Assembly (NCBI GenBank): GCA_018396515.1
Contig: JAGTQJ010000048.1
Span: 2,245-10,745 of the forward strand
Direction: 5' to 3'
Source of the DNA: Candidatus Bathyarchaeota archaeon
GTDB taxonomy: Archaea; Thermoproteota; Bathyarchaeia; TCS64
Length of the DNA: 8,501 bases
Below are positions 1-5,482 of the stretch, piece after piece. How positions within the stretch are numbered: the first letter of the stretch is position 1; each line of letters begins with the position of its first letter. The translations under genes were made by a program, and so were the position numbers. The notes under the pieces were generated by a model that was not told where the DNA came from, searched no databases, and saw only the letters and a list, made by a program, of their open reading frames with translations.

Positions 1-25
1 CCGGTTGCATCCTCCAACCTGGAGC

Positions 26-106
26 CTAGGCCTCGGATACGTCGAAAGGCCCGGCGGTCAGCTCCCAAGCCTTGGTCAGGGCCTCAAGGCAGAGGGGCTT
101 CGTCAC
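26..106 (-). other. Possible short or broken ORF at left edge (26 codons, GTG start, amber stop)
   Basis: On the minus strand a GTG at 106-104 opens 26 codons ending in TAG at 28-26. The peptide (VTKPLCLEALTK...GPFDVSEA) has a protein-like composition and strongly G/C-biased third positions. A T/A-rich stretch at about 121-134 could be a minus-strand promoter giving a near-leaderless transcript. After the TAG the same frame stays open for eight codons to the window edge (APGWRMQP). It could be a tiny gene, the start of a gene interrupted by an amber codon, or a chance frame. A plus-strand frame entering from the edge and ending with TGA at 119-121 competes with it; that frame is rich in Gly and Pro and looks less like protein. 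I do not recognise either product. Confidence 0.2.
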
Positions 107-166
107 CCTACAGACATATGATTAAACTTATTTCTACGTCCTGGAAAGTTAAAGGGGCGAAGAAAG

Positions 167-174
167 AAATATAA
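167..174 (+). promoter_or_regulatory. TATA box of the CFI-box surface protein gene
   Basis: The sequence AAATATAA, preceded by a purine-rich stretch (AGAAAG at 161-166) that fits a BRE, has its centre near 171. Archaeal transcription starts about 25 bases downstream of the TATA centre, so the start would fall near 196-200. That is only a few bases before the TTG at 204, so the mRNA is probably leaderless or nearly so. There is no Shine-Dalgarno sequence before the TTG, which agrees. Confidence 0.55.
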
Positions 175-197
175 GGATCTACTAAAACCCAGGTTAT

Positions 198-227
198 AAT
201 AGATTGGAAAAGAATAGATTGGAAAAG
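198..227 (+). repeat. Perfect 15-bp tandem duplication across the start codon
   Basis: AATAGATTGGAAAAG occurs twice in a row, at 198-212 and 213-227. Because the unit is five codons long it keeps frame, and each copy carries a TTG that could start the downstream gene, at 204 and at 219. The repeated peptide is a short basic segment just before the hydrophobic signal sequence. Confidence 0.9.
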
Positions 228-2900
228 AGTTTAATTAGGATACTACCGGTATCGATTGCTCTAATACTCGCCCTGTCTACGGTGGTAAATGCACCTACTT
301 CAACCCCTATAAGCGGGGCCTCGGTCACAGCCTCAGGGGATTACGGGTATGGAACGACCAAGACAGGTCTAGACGGCGTCTTCAGGATAACTGACGGGCT
401 AGGCGAGGGGATATACACAGTGAAGGTTGAAGCCGAGAAATACATCTCAAAGGTGATAGAGAACATAGAGGTCAAAGCTCTCAAGGAGACGGACCTCGGC
501 GATATCATCCTAGAGCCCTCAGCCGTCATAAGGGGGGTTGTGGAGACCCCTCAGGGCAAACCCGCGCCATCAGTACCCGTTGCCTTGAAGGACCAAGATG
601 GGAATGTGGTTGCATTTAAAGCAGCCTCTAGCGACGGCTCCTTCACCTTCGACACAGATGTGAGAAACGGGACATACAGCATAGAGGCCTACGCCTTCTC
701 CTTCGAGGGCGTGGATTACCAGACGGTCAGCATAGGGTTCACCCAGATCACCATCCCAATCCCCAGAGGGGGAGCCTCATACCTAGAGGGATACGCCTCC
801 GGCTCAGTCCAGGGCATCAAAGCCCTCCAAGGTGAGAGGGTTGAGGGTGTGGTGGTCAGGCTCGGCCTATCAGGCATAATCTCCGGCAGGGTCACGGACC
901 TCCAAGACAACCCGATACCCGGCATCTTCGTATACGCCTACCAGCCCGAGGGCAGAGGCCTATCCGGCTTCTTCTCCATAACAGGAAAGGATGGAAGATA
1001 CAGGATAGCCAACAACCTAGCTACAGGAGACTACAACGTGACCCTGCTGTTTCCGAAGGGCTATGTCTGGAGCTTCATGAACGCTAAGAGGGTTCACGTG
1101 GAGGCTGGGAAGGAGACATCCAACATCGACTTCAAGCTCGAGAGATCAGGGGTAATCTCAGGTCTGGTCCTATACAGCGACAACACCCCAGCGGCCAACG
1201 TATCCATAGTGGCAGGCTCGATGGACGGGGAATACTTCGGCTTCACGACCTCGAATGTCGACGGCTCCTTCACGATAGACTCTGGCCTAGGAACCGCAAC
1301 ATATCAGGTCATGGCCTTCGCCGAGGCAGCCTTCAGCATGCCGGTCACGGTTCAGGTGAAGGCAGGAGAGGAGACGAAGGATGTTAAGCTTATCATCAGA
1401 GCAACTGGGAGAGGGATGGCCATCATAGAGGGCAGAGCTGTGGACGAGAGGGAGAACCCCCTTGAAGGGGTTAGGATAACAGCATTAGGCAGCTCGGGGG
1501 AAACCGGGAAGGATGGAGGCTACAGGCTCATGGTGGCGCTTCCAATGGGGGTAAATACCACCAGCACCACCGTGGAGGCCTCCAAGCCAGGGTATAAACC
1601 AGCCTACAGGGGGAACGTGAAGGTATCCGTAGGGGAGACGGTCAAAGATGTTAACTTCAAGCTAGAAACCATAAGGCTTGGGGTCATAAAGGGGAGGGTG
1701 CTCGCCTCGGCACCGGCCCCACCCATAAAGAAGACGGCATCTCTATCCTTAACCCTCTCCCCCCAGACCGTGAAGGTGGGAGAGCAGGCCACCATCTCGG
1801 GAAGGATAAACCCCAGCCTCCCAGGGGAGGTCTCAATACTCATAGCATCGGACACCGCCTTCGAGGAGGTTGCCAAGGTGAGCCTGAAGGATGGGGGTTA
1901 CACATACAGCTTCTCACCCCCGAGGGCCGGGAGCTACAGGATAAAGGCCTCATGGCCTGGAAACCCCGAGTACAGCCCAGCGGAATCTACAGTATCGACA
2001 TTAACGGTTGAGAAATTCTCTCCAACGATATCACTATCCGCCTCGAAGACCAGTGCCACCGTGGGTGAAACAGTCAAGGTATCGGGCTCGATATCCCCCT
2101 TCAAGGCCGCCACCGAGGTTGTTATAGTCGTCTCAAGCCCGACGGAGAAAAAAGAGTATAGCATCTCCTCCCCAGACGGAAAGTTCGAGTATAACCTTAA
2201 GCTGGAGGCGAAGGGCACGTGGAGGGTTAAAGCGAGGATCCCGGAGAGCTCAACTTACACAACGGCGGAGTCGAGCGAGATCCAGATAACAGCTGAGGAG
2301 GTGAAGGCCGAGGAGAAGAGATGTATAATAGCCACCGTCACCTTCGGCTCAGAGGTGGCACCGGAGGTTAACCTCCTGAGAGCCTTCAGGGATGGGCTCA
2401 TACTCTCCACCCAGGCCGGTAGGGGGTTCTATGTGGCCTTCGACGCCTTCTACTACTCCTGGAGCACGCCCGTGGCCAACTTCATAGAGGAGAACCCGAT
2501 CCTGAAACCCGTAGTTAAAGCCCTGATATATCCACTTCTCGGCATCCTCAAGCTCACAGCTTGGGCCTCATCACCAATATTCGGGCTGAGCCCTGAGCTG
2601 GCCTCTGTACTAGCGGGCCTCTTAGCCTCATCACTCATAGGGGCCATCTACGTCTCACCCATACTCTTGGCCTCCTCAACCCTGGCGGAGAAGCGGGGTA
2701 GAGGGCTTAAACCCTCGATCAAGACCCTGAAGATCCTATGGAGCTCAGCCGTTGCATCCCTAACGATGATAGGCCTTGGCCTCTTCATAGGGAGTAGCCC
2801 ACTGCTAGTTGTCTCAACATCCTCCTATGTACTCTCAGTCTTAGCCTCAACATCAACCTCCATTCTATACATATACACGATGATGAAAAATAAAAACTAA
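204..2900 (+). CDS. Large exported surface protein: carboxypeptidase-regulatory-like repeats, Ig-like domains, CFI-box domain and C-terminal membrane helices
   Basis: An 898-residue protein that I place at the cell surface. Residues 12-29 form a hydrophobic signal or anchor helix after a basic N-terminus. Residues about 35-490 hold five repeats of a carboxypeptidase-regulatory-like beta-sandwich, with recurring signatures such as G.I.G.V.D, a glycine-turn DG.F/Y.I, and G.Y.V. Their approximate ranges are 35-106, 107-185, 223-315, 316-400 and 403-490; the first lacks its opening strand. A sixth begins at 493 (GVIKGRV) and breaks off in a Pro/Ala linker. Two Ig-like domains follow (about 512-603 and 606-698), each opening with L.LS..T..VGE...ISG or similar. 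Residues 707-787 match the CFI-box domain: CIIATVTFGSEVAPEV, then LLRAFRD, then a Tyr/Ser-Pro-type segment (FYYSWSTPVANFI). The chain then has further hydrophobic helices at about 799-825, 844-866 and 868-891. No catalytic motif is visible, so a structural, adhesive or envelope role is inference. The gene is alone on its strand. The start is TTG 204; TTG 219 is equally possible. Confidence 0.85.
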   Translation: MEKNRLEKSLIRILPVSIALILALSTVVNAPTSTPISGASVTASGDYGYGTTKTGLDGVFRITDGLGEGIYTVKVEAEKYISKVIENIEVKALKETDLGDIILEPSAVIRGVVETPQGKPAPSVPVALKDQDGNVVAFKAASSDGSFTFDTDVRNGTYSIEAYAFSFEGVDYQTVSIGFTQITIPIPRGGASYLEGYASGSVQGIKALQGERVEGVVVRLGLSGIISGRVTDLQDNPIPGIFVYAYQPEGRGLSGFFSITGKDGRYRIANNLATGDYNVTLLFPKGYVWSFMNAKRVHVEAGKETSNIDFKLERSGVISGLVLYSDNTPAANVSIVAGSMDGEYFGFTTSNVDGSFTIDSGLGTATYQVMAFAEAAFSMPVTVQVKAGEETKDVKLIIRATGRGMAIIEGRAVDERENPLEGVRITALGSSGETGKDGGYRLMVALPMGVNTTSTTVEASKPGYKPAYRGNVKVSVGETVKDVNFKLETIRLGVIKGRVLASAPAPPIKKTASLSLTLSPQTVKVGEQATISGRINPSLPGEVSILIASDTAFEEVAKVSLKDGGYTYSFSPPRAGSYRIKASWPGNPEYSPAESTVSTLTVEKFSPTISLSASKTSATVGETVKVSGSISPFKAATEVVIVVSSPTEKKEYSISSPDGKFEYNLKLEAKGTWRVKARIPESSTYTTAESSEIQITAEEVKAEEKRCIIATVTFGSEVAPEVNLLRAFRDGLILSTQAGRGFYVAFDAFYYSWSTPVANFIEENPILKPVVKALIYPLLGILKLTAWASSPIFGLSPELASVLAGLLASSLIGAIYVSPILLASSTLAEKRGRGLKPSIKTLKILWSSAVASLTMIGLGLFIGSSPLLVVSTSSYVLSVLASTSTSILYIYTMMKNKN
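2322..2564 (+). other. CFI-box domain within the surface protein
   Basis: This segment encodes residues 707-787. It carries a single Cys followed by IIAT, an FGSEVAPEV segment, LLRAFRD, an aromatic stretch ending in TPVANFI, and a hydrophobic end (KALIYPLLGILKL). These features match the CFI-box family known from bacterial and archaeal exported proteins, which is usually near the C-terminus and is thought to act in surface sorting or anchoring. The usual Phe after Cys is Ile here. About 110 residues with further membrane helices follow the box. The family assignment rests on pattern recognition. Confidence 0.75.
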
Positions 2901-2905
2901 AATCT

Positions 2906-2917
2906 ATCCATAAAACC
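2906..2917. repeat. 12-bp direct repeat, copy 1 (ATCCATAAAACC)
   Basis: An exact 12-mer that recurs at 3025-3036, 119 bases downstream. This copy runs straight into the oligo-T terminator, while the second is followed by TTCTTAATC. It may reflect a small local duplication or a repeated termination-type element; AT-rich composition makes chance less unlikely than the length suggests. Confidence 0.6.
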
Positions 2918-2918
2918 C

Positions 2919-2925
2919 TTTTTTT
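2919..2925 (+). terminator. Oligo-T terminator after the surface protein gene
   Basis: A run of seven T residues lies 19 bases after the TAA stop, in an AT-rich context (CCCTTTTTTTATAAG) with no stable hairpin before it. This is the typical archaeal intrinsic termination signal, and it separates the plus-strand gene from the convergent minus-strand genes. Confidence 0.6.
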
Positions 2926-3024
2926 ATAAGACATATATTCTTCAATAGAATGCTATAAATTGAAATTATCATCGAAGTTTTAGATTAAAGGAGGGACGAA
3001 TATTATAGCTAAGATCTTCCCAAA

Positions 3025-3036
3025 ATCCATAAAACC
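3025..3036. repeat. 12-bp direct repeat, copy 2 (ATCCATAAAACC)
   Basis: Second exact copy of the 12-mer found at 2906-2917. The bases around the two copies are only loosely alike (CT before copy 1, AA before copy 2; both continue with pyrimidine-rich sequence). Confidence 0.6.
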
Positions 3037-3086
3037 TTCTTAATCATAGAGAACATTTAACTTAGATTATCCTACAATATATGATC

Positions 3087-3137
3087 TTAAATAAGTGTCT
3101 TTAGCTGATCCTTAAATCGCTCTATCGTCTTTTTCAT
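3087..3137 (-). CDS. Possible 16-residue peptide with strong Shine-Dalgarno
   Basis: The minus strand carries GAGGTGA followed by GGAT and an ATG at 3137-3135, a near-ideal archaeal ribosome binding site at normal spacing. The ORF is MKKTIERFKDQLKTLI and ends with TAA at 3089-3087. The peptide is basic and could form one amphipathic helix. It lies 104 bases after the cas6 stop on the same strand and could be read from cas6 transcripts. It may be a genuine microprotein, the remnant of a decayed gene, or a chance ORF. I cannot assign a function, and nothing larger continues in a shifted frame. Confidence 0.3.
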   Translation of the reverse strand: MKKTIERFKDQLKTLI

Positions 3138-3176
3138 ATCCTCACCTCATGCCCTAAAGATCGAGATAAGCCCTTC

Positions 3177-3181
3177 AAAAA
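3177..3181 (-). terminator. Weak oligo-T terminator candidate for cas6
   Basis: On the minus strand a T-rich stretch (GTTCTTTCCAGTTTTTG) ends in five T residues about 60-65 bases after the cas6 stop. It is the best archaeal-type termination signal in this direction before the small ORF. It is weaker than the seven-T run serving the convergent gene, so readthrough into the small ORF is possible. Confidence 0.3.
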
Positions 3182-3187
3182 CTGGAA

Positions 3188-3198
3188 AGAACTGTTCT
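3188..3198. repeat. Small perfect inverted repeat AGAAC-T-GTTCT
   Basis: Five-base arms flank a single central T. The site lies downstream of cas6 (minus strand) in non-coding DNA. It could be a protein-binding site or part of a 3' end structure, but an 11-base palindrome is short enough to arise by chance. Confidence 0.3.
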
Positions 3199-3214
3199 CT
3201 GTTTTAAGCGTGCT

Positions 3215-3238
3215 GGGGGAGGCTCATTTCCATCCCCC
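3215..3238. repeat. GGGGGA/TCCCCC stem-loop just after cas6
   Basis: Six-base G/C-rich arms at 3215-3220 and 3233-3238 flank a 12-base loop, 4 bases past the cas6 stop codon. On the plus strand the stem is followed by TTTT (3239-3242); on the minus (cas6) strand it is not. It could stabilise the cas6 mRNA 3' end or act as a backstop for plus-strand readthrough. Both roles are inference. Confidence 0.35.
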
Positions 3239-3241
3239 TTT

Positions 3242-4081
3242 TCAAGGCTCCTCAACAGGTCCTGTCTCAACACGTCTCCGTTTCTCTTCAACTCTCGGGA
3301 TGAATCTGGTGACGCCGAAGCCTCCGGTCTTGTTCCCCCCTATGTTTGAGAACTCCGCGAACCTGGCCAGCATGGATGTCACTCTATTCCACTCGCCTTC
3401 ATCCCCCATCTCATATGTCGCCCACCCCATGAACCCCACCACCCTTTTAAGCCTCATGGGTGCAAGCCTAGTCCGGAGCTCATACTCGCAGACGCCCACG
3501 TTCCTCTCAAGCCACTCCCTATAGGATTGATGATCCTCCTTCCCAAAGCGCCTCCCATCGGAGAAGTTGTTCCATGTTCTCATGAGGTTGGTGAAGACCC
3601 TGACTGGATCGGGGAACATCGAGTGGAATCTGCTGCCCAGGGTGGTGAGATAGGTGGGGGAGCTGAATATGAGCCTGAACCTCTCTGTGGATCTCGCCTC
3701 CCTCTCAAGCTCCTCATAGCTCTTCGACTTGAAGCTGAGAGATGCGACCCTGAAGACCGTGTCATAGATCAGGACCTCACCCTGACCTTGAAAATACCTG
3801 ATTAGGAGGCCGGCATGGTCGTCTCTCAAAAGCCTGAAGTTAACCCTGCATGGGGAGGATGGATCGAGGACATAGCCCCCCTCGCTCCCATGGATGCTCC
3901 TGAACCTCAGAGGGGTCACACTATACGGCTTGGAGACGTTGAGTTCATGGAGAAGGCTTGAGGCAGCTGGGTCAACCCTCCTGACCATATGTAGGAGAAG
4001 ACCCCTGGCCAGATGGCCTGTGAAGGGGGGCATGAGAACCGGCTTCTCAGCGTACATCTCGAGACCTATATCGGAGGGCAA
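3242..4081 (-). CDS. cas6: CRISPR-associated endoribonuclease Cas6 (isolated)
   Basis: A 279-residue RAMP-fold protein, within the usual Cas6 size range. Cas6 cuts pre-crRNA within each repeat to release crRNAs for Cascade or Csm/Cmr complexes. The N-terminal part has the family pattern PPFTGHLARG (18-27) and then SSLLHELNVSKPYSVTPL (41-58). His45 and Lys51 are six residues apart, as are the catalytic His and Lys described for Pyrococcus furiosus Cas6; His31 sits near where that enzyme has its active-site Tyr. The C-terminal half has the segment FSSPT (139-143) and ends with LARFAEFSNIGGNKTGGFG (238-256), the hallmark glycine-rich RNA-binding loop. The TTG start at 4081 follows an in-frame TAG by two codons and preserves the first beta strand; ATG 4057 (Met9) would remove it. 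No other cas gene or CRISPR array lies in this window. It may serve arrays elsewhere or be a leftover. The family call is firm; activity is inferred. Confidence 0.88.
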   Translation of the reverse strand: MPSDIGLEMYAEKPVLMPPFTGHLARGLLLHMVRRVDPAASSLLHELNVSKPYSVTPLRFRSIHGSEGGYVLDPSSPCRVNFRLLRDDHAGLLIRYFQGQGEVLIYDTVFRVASLSFKSKSYEELEREARSTERFRLIFSSPTYLTTLGSRFHSMFPDPVRVFTNLMRTWNNFSDGRRFGKEDHQSYREWLERNVGVCEYELRTRLAPMRLKRVVGFMGWATYEMGDEGEWNRVTSMLARFAEFSNIGGNKTGGFGVTRFIPRVEEKRRRVETGPVEEP

Positions 4082-4107
4082 CCCAAACTAAAGTGGAAGA
4101 TATTCAA

Positions 4108-4115
4108 GTTAAAAC
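4108..4115 (-). promoter_or_regulatory. TATA-like promoter of cas6
   Basis: The minus strand reads AAAGTTTTAACTTG, with the TATA-like GTTTTAAC at 4115-4108. Transcription starting about 25 bases downstream would begin near 4086, five bases before the TTG at 4081. That gives a nearly leaderless transcript, in keeping with the lack of a Shine-Dalgarno sequence. A second AT-rich stretch (GAATATC, about 4106-4100) would instead favour the internal ATG at 4057. Confidence 0.4.
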
Positions 4116-4156
4116 TTTCCAGAGGGGATCGCCTTCAGGAGATATCACCGGAATTG

Positions 4157-4161
4157 AAAAA
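4157..4161 (-). terminator. Weak oligo-T terminator after thrC
   Basis: The minus strand carries CATTTTTCAATT, with five T residues about 25 bases after the thrC stop codon and before the cas6 promoter. It is short, so some transcription may continue into cas6. Confidence 0.3.
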
Positions 4162-4186
4162 TGTGCTCCTAAGGGGTTCAGGGGGC

Positions 4187-5437
4187 TTACTGTTCTCTCC
4201 CCAAACAGGCTTCGAGGAAAGCCCCAATCTCCTCCGGAGAATGCAGCTCAACTGGAGATCCGCAGCTCTTCAAGGATGCCTCGACATCCTTGACGCCAGC
4301 CCCCGTCACAACAAGGACGACCATATCATCCCGGTCTATGATCCCCCCCTCAAGCATTCTCCTAGCACAGGCGGCTGGAACCGCCCCGGCGGGCTCGGCG
4401 AAGATCCCCTCCGTCGAGGCTAGAAGCCTCTGGGCATGGAGGATCTCGGCGTCAGAGGCCATCTCTGCATGGCCCCCCGAAGCCCTGAGGATCCTCAGAG
4501 CCCTCCTCCCGCTCGGGGGGTCTGGGTTGGCTATGGCTGGGGCTATGGTCTTGGGCTCCGGATTCGGCTCCACATATTCTAAGCCCCTGATGTAGCTCCT
4601 CACTATCGGTGCGTTCCCCTCGGCTTGGACGAGCCCCATCCTAGGAAGCCCATCGATCAGGCCCATCTCCCTCAGCTCCCGCCACCCCTTCCAGACCGCG
4701 CTGAAGTTCCCCGCCGAGCTTGTCGGAACCAGGATCCAGTCAGGCACCCTCCAGCCGAGCTCCTCAGCCGCCTCTAGGGAGATGGTCTTCTGGCCCTCAA
4801 CCCTCATCGGGGCATCGTTATGAACCATGTAGACCCCCAAACCTCCCCCAAACCTCAGAGCCATTCTACATATCTCGGGATAGGGTGCGTCAACCTCGGC
4901 CACCTCTGCACCGCAGATCAGGGTCTGGGCCACCTTCCCAAGGGGTGTGCCCCTGGGGATCAAAACGATGCATCTCAAACCTCCCCTGGCAGCGTAGGAG
5001 GCTAGAGAGGCGGCCATGTTGCCCGAGGAGACGCACCCCACAGCCCTCGCCCCCACCTCCAGAGCCATGCTCACCCCCACGGCTGAGCCCCTATCCTTGA
5101 AGGACCATGTGGGGTTCCTCGTCTCATCCTTTATATAGAGCTCCTCGAGGCCGAGCTCCCTCCCAAGCCTCCTAGCCCTTATAAGGGGGGTTCCCCCCTC
5201 CCGCAGGGTTATAATATGATCCGGGTTTGAGATGGGGAGGAGCGCCCTATATCTCCAGACTCCTGACCCCTTGAAGCCCTCCTTCTCTATCTCCTCTAGA
5301 GCCTCATTATAATCGTAGACAACCTCGAGGGGGTAGTCGCAGCGGCCACACCTATAGACCATCTCCCATATTTCATGCTCCTCACCGCATATACCGCAGA
5401 CCATTTTAAGGGCCGATCCAAACCTTCCGGTGGGCAT
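4187..5437 (-). CDS. thrC: Threonine synthase (PLP-dependent, zinc-ribbon type)
   Basis: Threonine synthase converts O-phosphohomoserine to threonine, the last step of threonine biosynthesis, in the cytoplasm. The 416-residue protein has an N-terminal zinc ribbon with Cys14, Cys17, Cys30 and Cys33, then LREGGTPLIRA (78-88), the signature KDETRNPTWSFKDRG (103-117) with Lys114 as the expected PLP Schiff-base lysine, SSGNMAASLASYAARGG, and a late SSAGNFSAVWKG loop resembling the family's GN.TA.WKG element. The end has the usual STEGIFAEPAGA region and a conserved VTGAGVKD. Length and domain order fit archaeal and plant-type enzymes. The ATG at 5437 suits the promoter just upstream; ATG 5404 (Met12) would still keep the zinc ribbon. 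It follows the presenilin-like gene by 45 bases but has its own promoter. Paralogous PLP enzymes such as cysteate synthase share this fold, which is the main alternative. Confidence 0.88.
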   Translation of the reverse strand: MPTGRFGSALKMVCGICGEEHEIWEMVYRCGRCDYPLEVVYDYNEALEEIEKEGFKGSGVWRYRALLPISNPDHIITLREGGTPLIRARRLGRELGLEELYIKDETRNPTWSFKDRGSAVGVSMALEVGARAVGCVSSGNMAASLASYAARGGLRCIVLIPRGTPLGKVAQTLICGAEVAEVDAPYPEICRMALRFGGGLGVYMVHNDAPMRVEGQKTISLEAAEELGWRVPDWILVPTSSAGNFSAVWKGWRELREMGLIDGLPRMGLVQAEGNAPIVRSYIRGLEYVEPNPEPKTIAPAIANPDPPSGRRALRILRASGGHAEMASDAEILHAQRLLASTEGIFAEPAGAVPAACARRMLEGGIIDRDDMVVLVVTGAGVKDVEASLKSCGSPVELHSPEEIGAFLEACLGREQ

Positions 5438-5466
5438 CCTTCAAAATGGTCTTCACGCCTATTATG

Positions 5467-5474
5467 GATATAAA
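5467..5474 (-). promoter_or_regulatory. TATA box of thrC
   Basis: The minus strand reads CGTTTATATCC, with TTTATATC at 5474-5467 in the short gap between the protease gene and thrC. A start about 25 bases on would fall near 5445, leaving a leader of roughly eight bases before the ATG at 5437. This supports that start and suggests thrC can be transcribed separately from the transporter operon. Confidence 0.5.
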
Positions 5475-5482
5475 CGATCCAG

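Larger units (their letters stand above)
2901..3241. other. AT-rich convergent intergenic region
   Basis: This gap of 341 bases lies between the ends of two convergent genes and is clearly more AT-rich than its neighbours. It holds the oligo-T run at 2919-2925, two copies of a 12-bp direct repeat, a 16-codon minus-strand ORF with a strong ribosome binding site, a perfect AGAAC-T-GTTCT inverted repeat at 3188-3198, and a GGGGGA/TCCCCC stem at 3215-3238. I see no tRNA, no box C/D RNA with paired C and D boxes, and no CRISPR-type spaced repeats. Confidence 0.7.

Noticed and set aside
141..150. CTGGAAAGTT shared between the surface-protein promoter and the cas6 promoter (minus strand, 4122-4113)
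   Set aside because: A 10-mer match is expected many times by chance in this length, and its position relative to the TATA box differs between the two promoters.
194..201. Second TATA-like sequence TTATAATA before the surface protein gene
   Set aside because: A start 25 bases downstream would fall after both candidate TTG start codons, so the box at 167-174 fits better.
2880..2887. GATGATGA resembling a box C of an archaeal C/D guide RNA
   Set aside because: It is the end of the surface protein coding sequence, and no CTGA box D lies at a suitable distance.
2901..3241. Possible CRISPR remnant next to cas6
   Set aside because: The only direct repeat is a single 12-mer pair with 107 bases between copies, without the regular spacing, repeat length or leader of an array.
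3210..4091. Plus-strand open frames opposite cas6
   Set aside because: Antisense shadows of a well-supported Cas6; composition is not protein-like and no start signals are seen.
4290..5100. Long plus-strand open frames opposite thrC
   Set aside because: They mirror thrC codons, give Ser/Pro/Arg-rich peptides with no recognisable motif, and lack promoters or ribosome binding sites.
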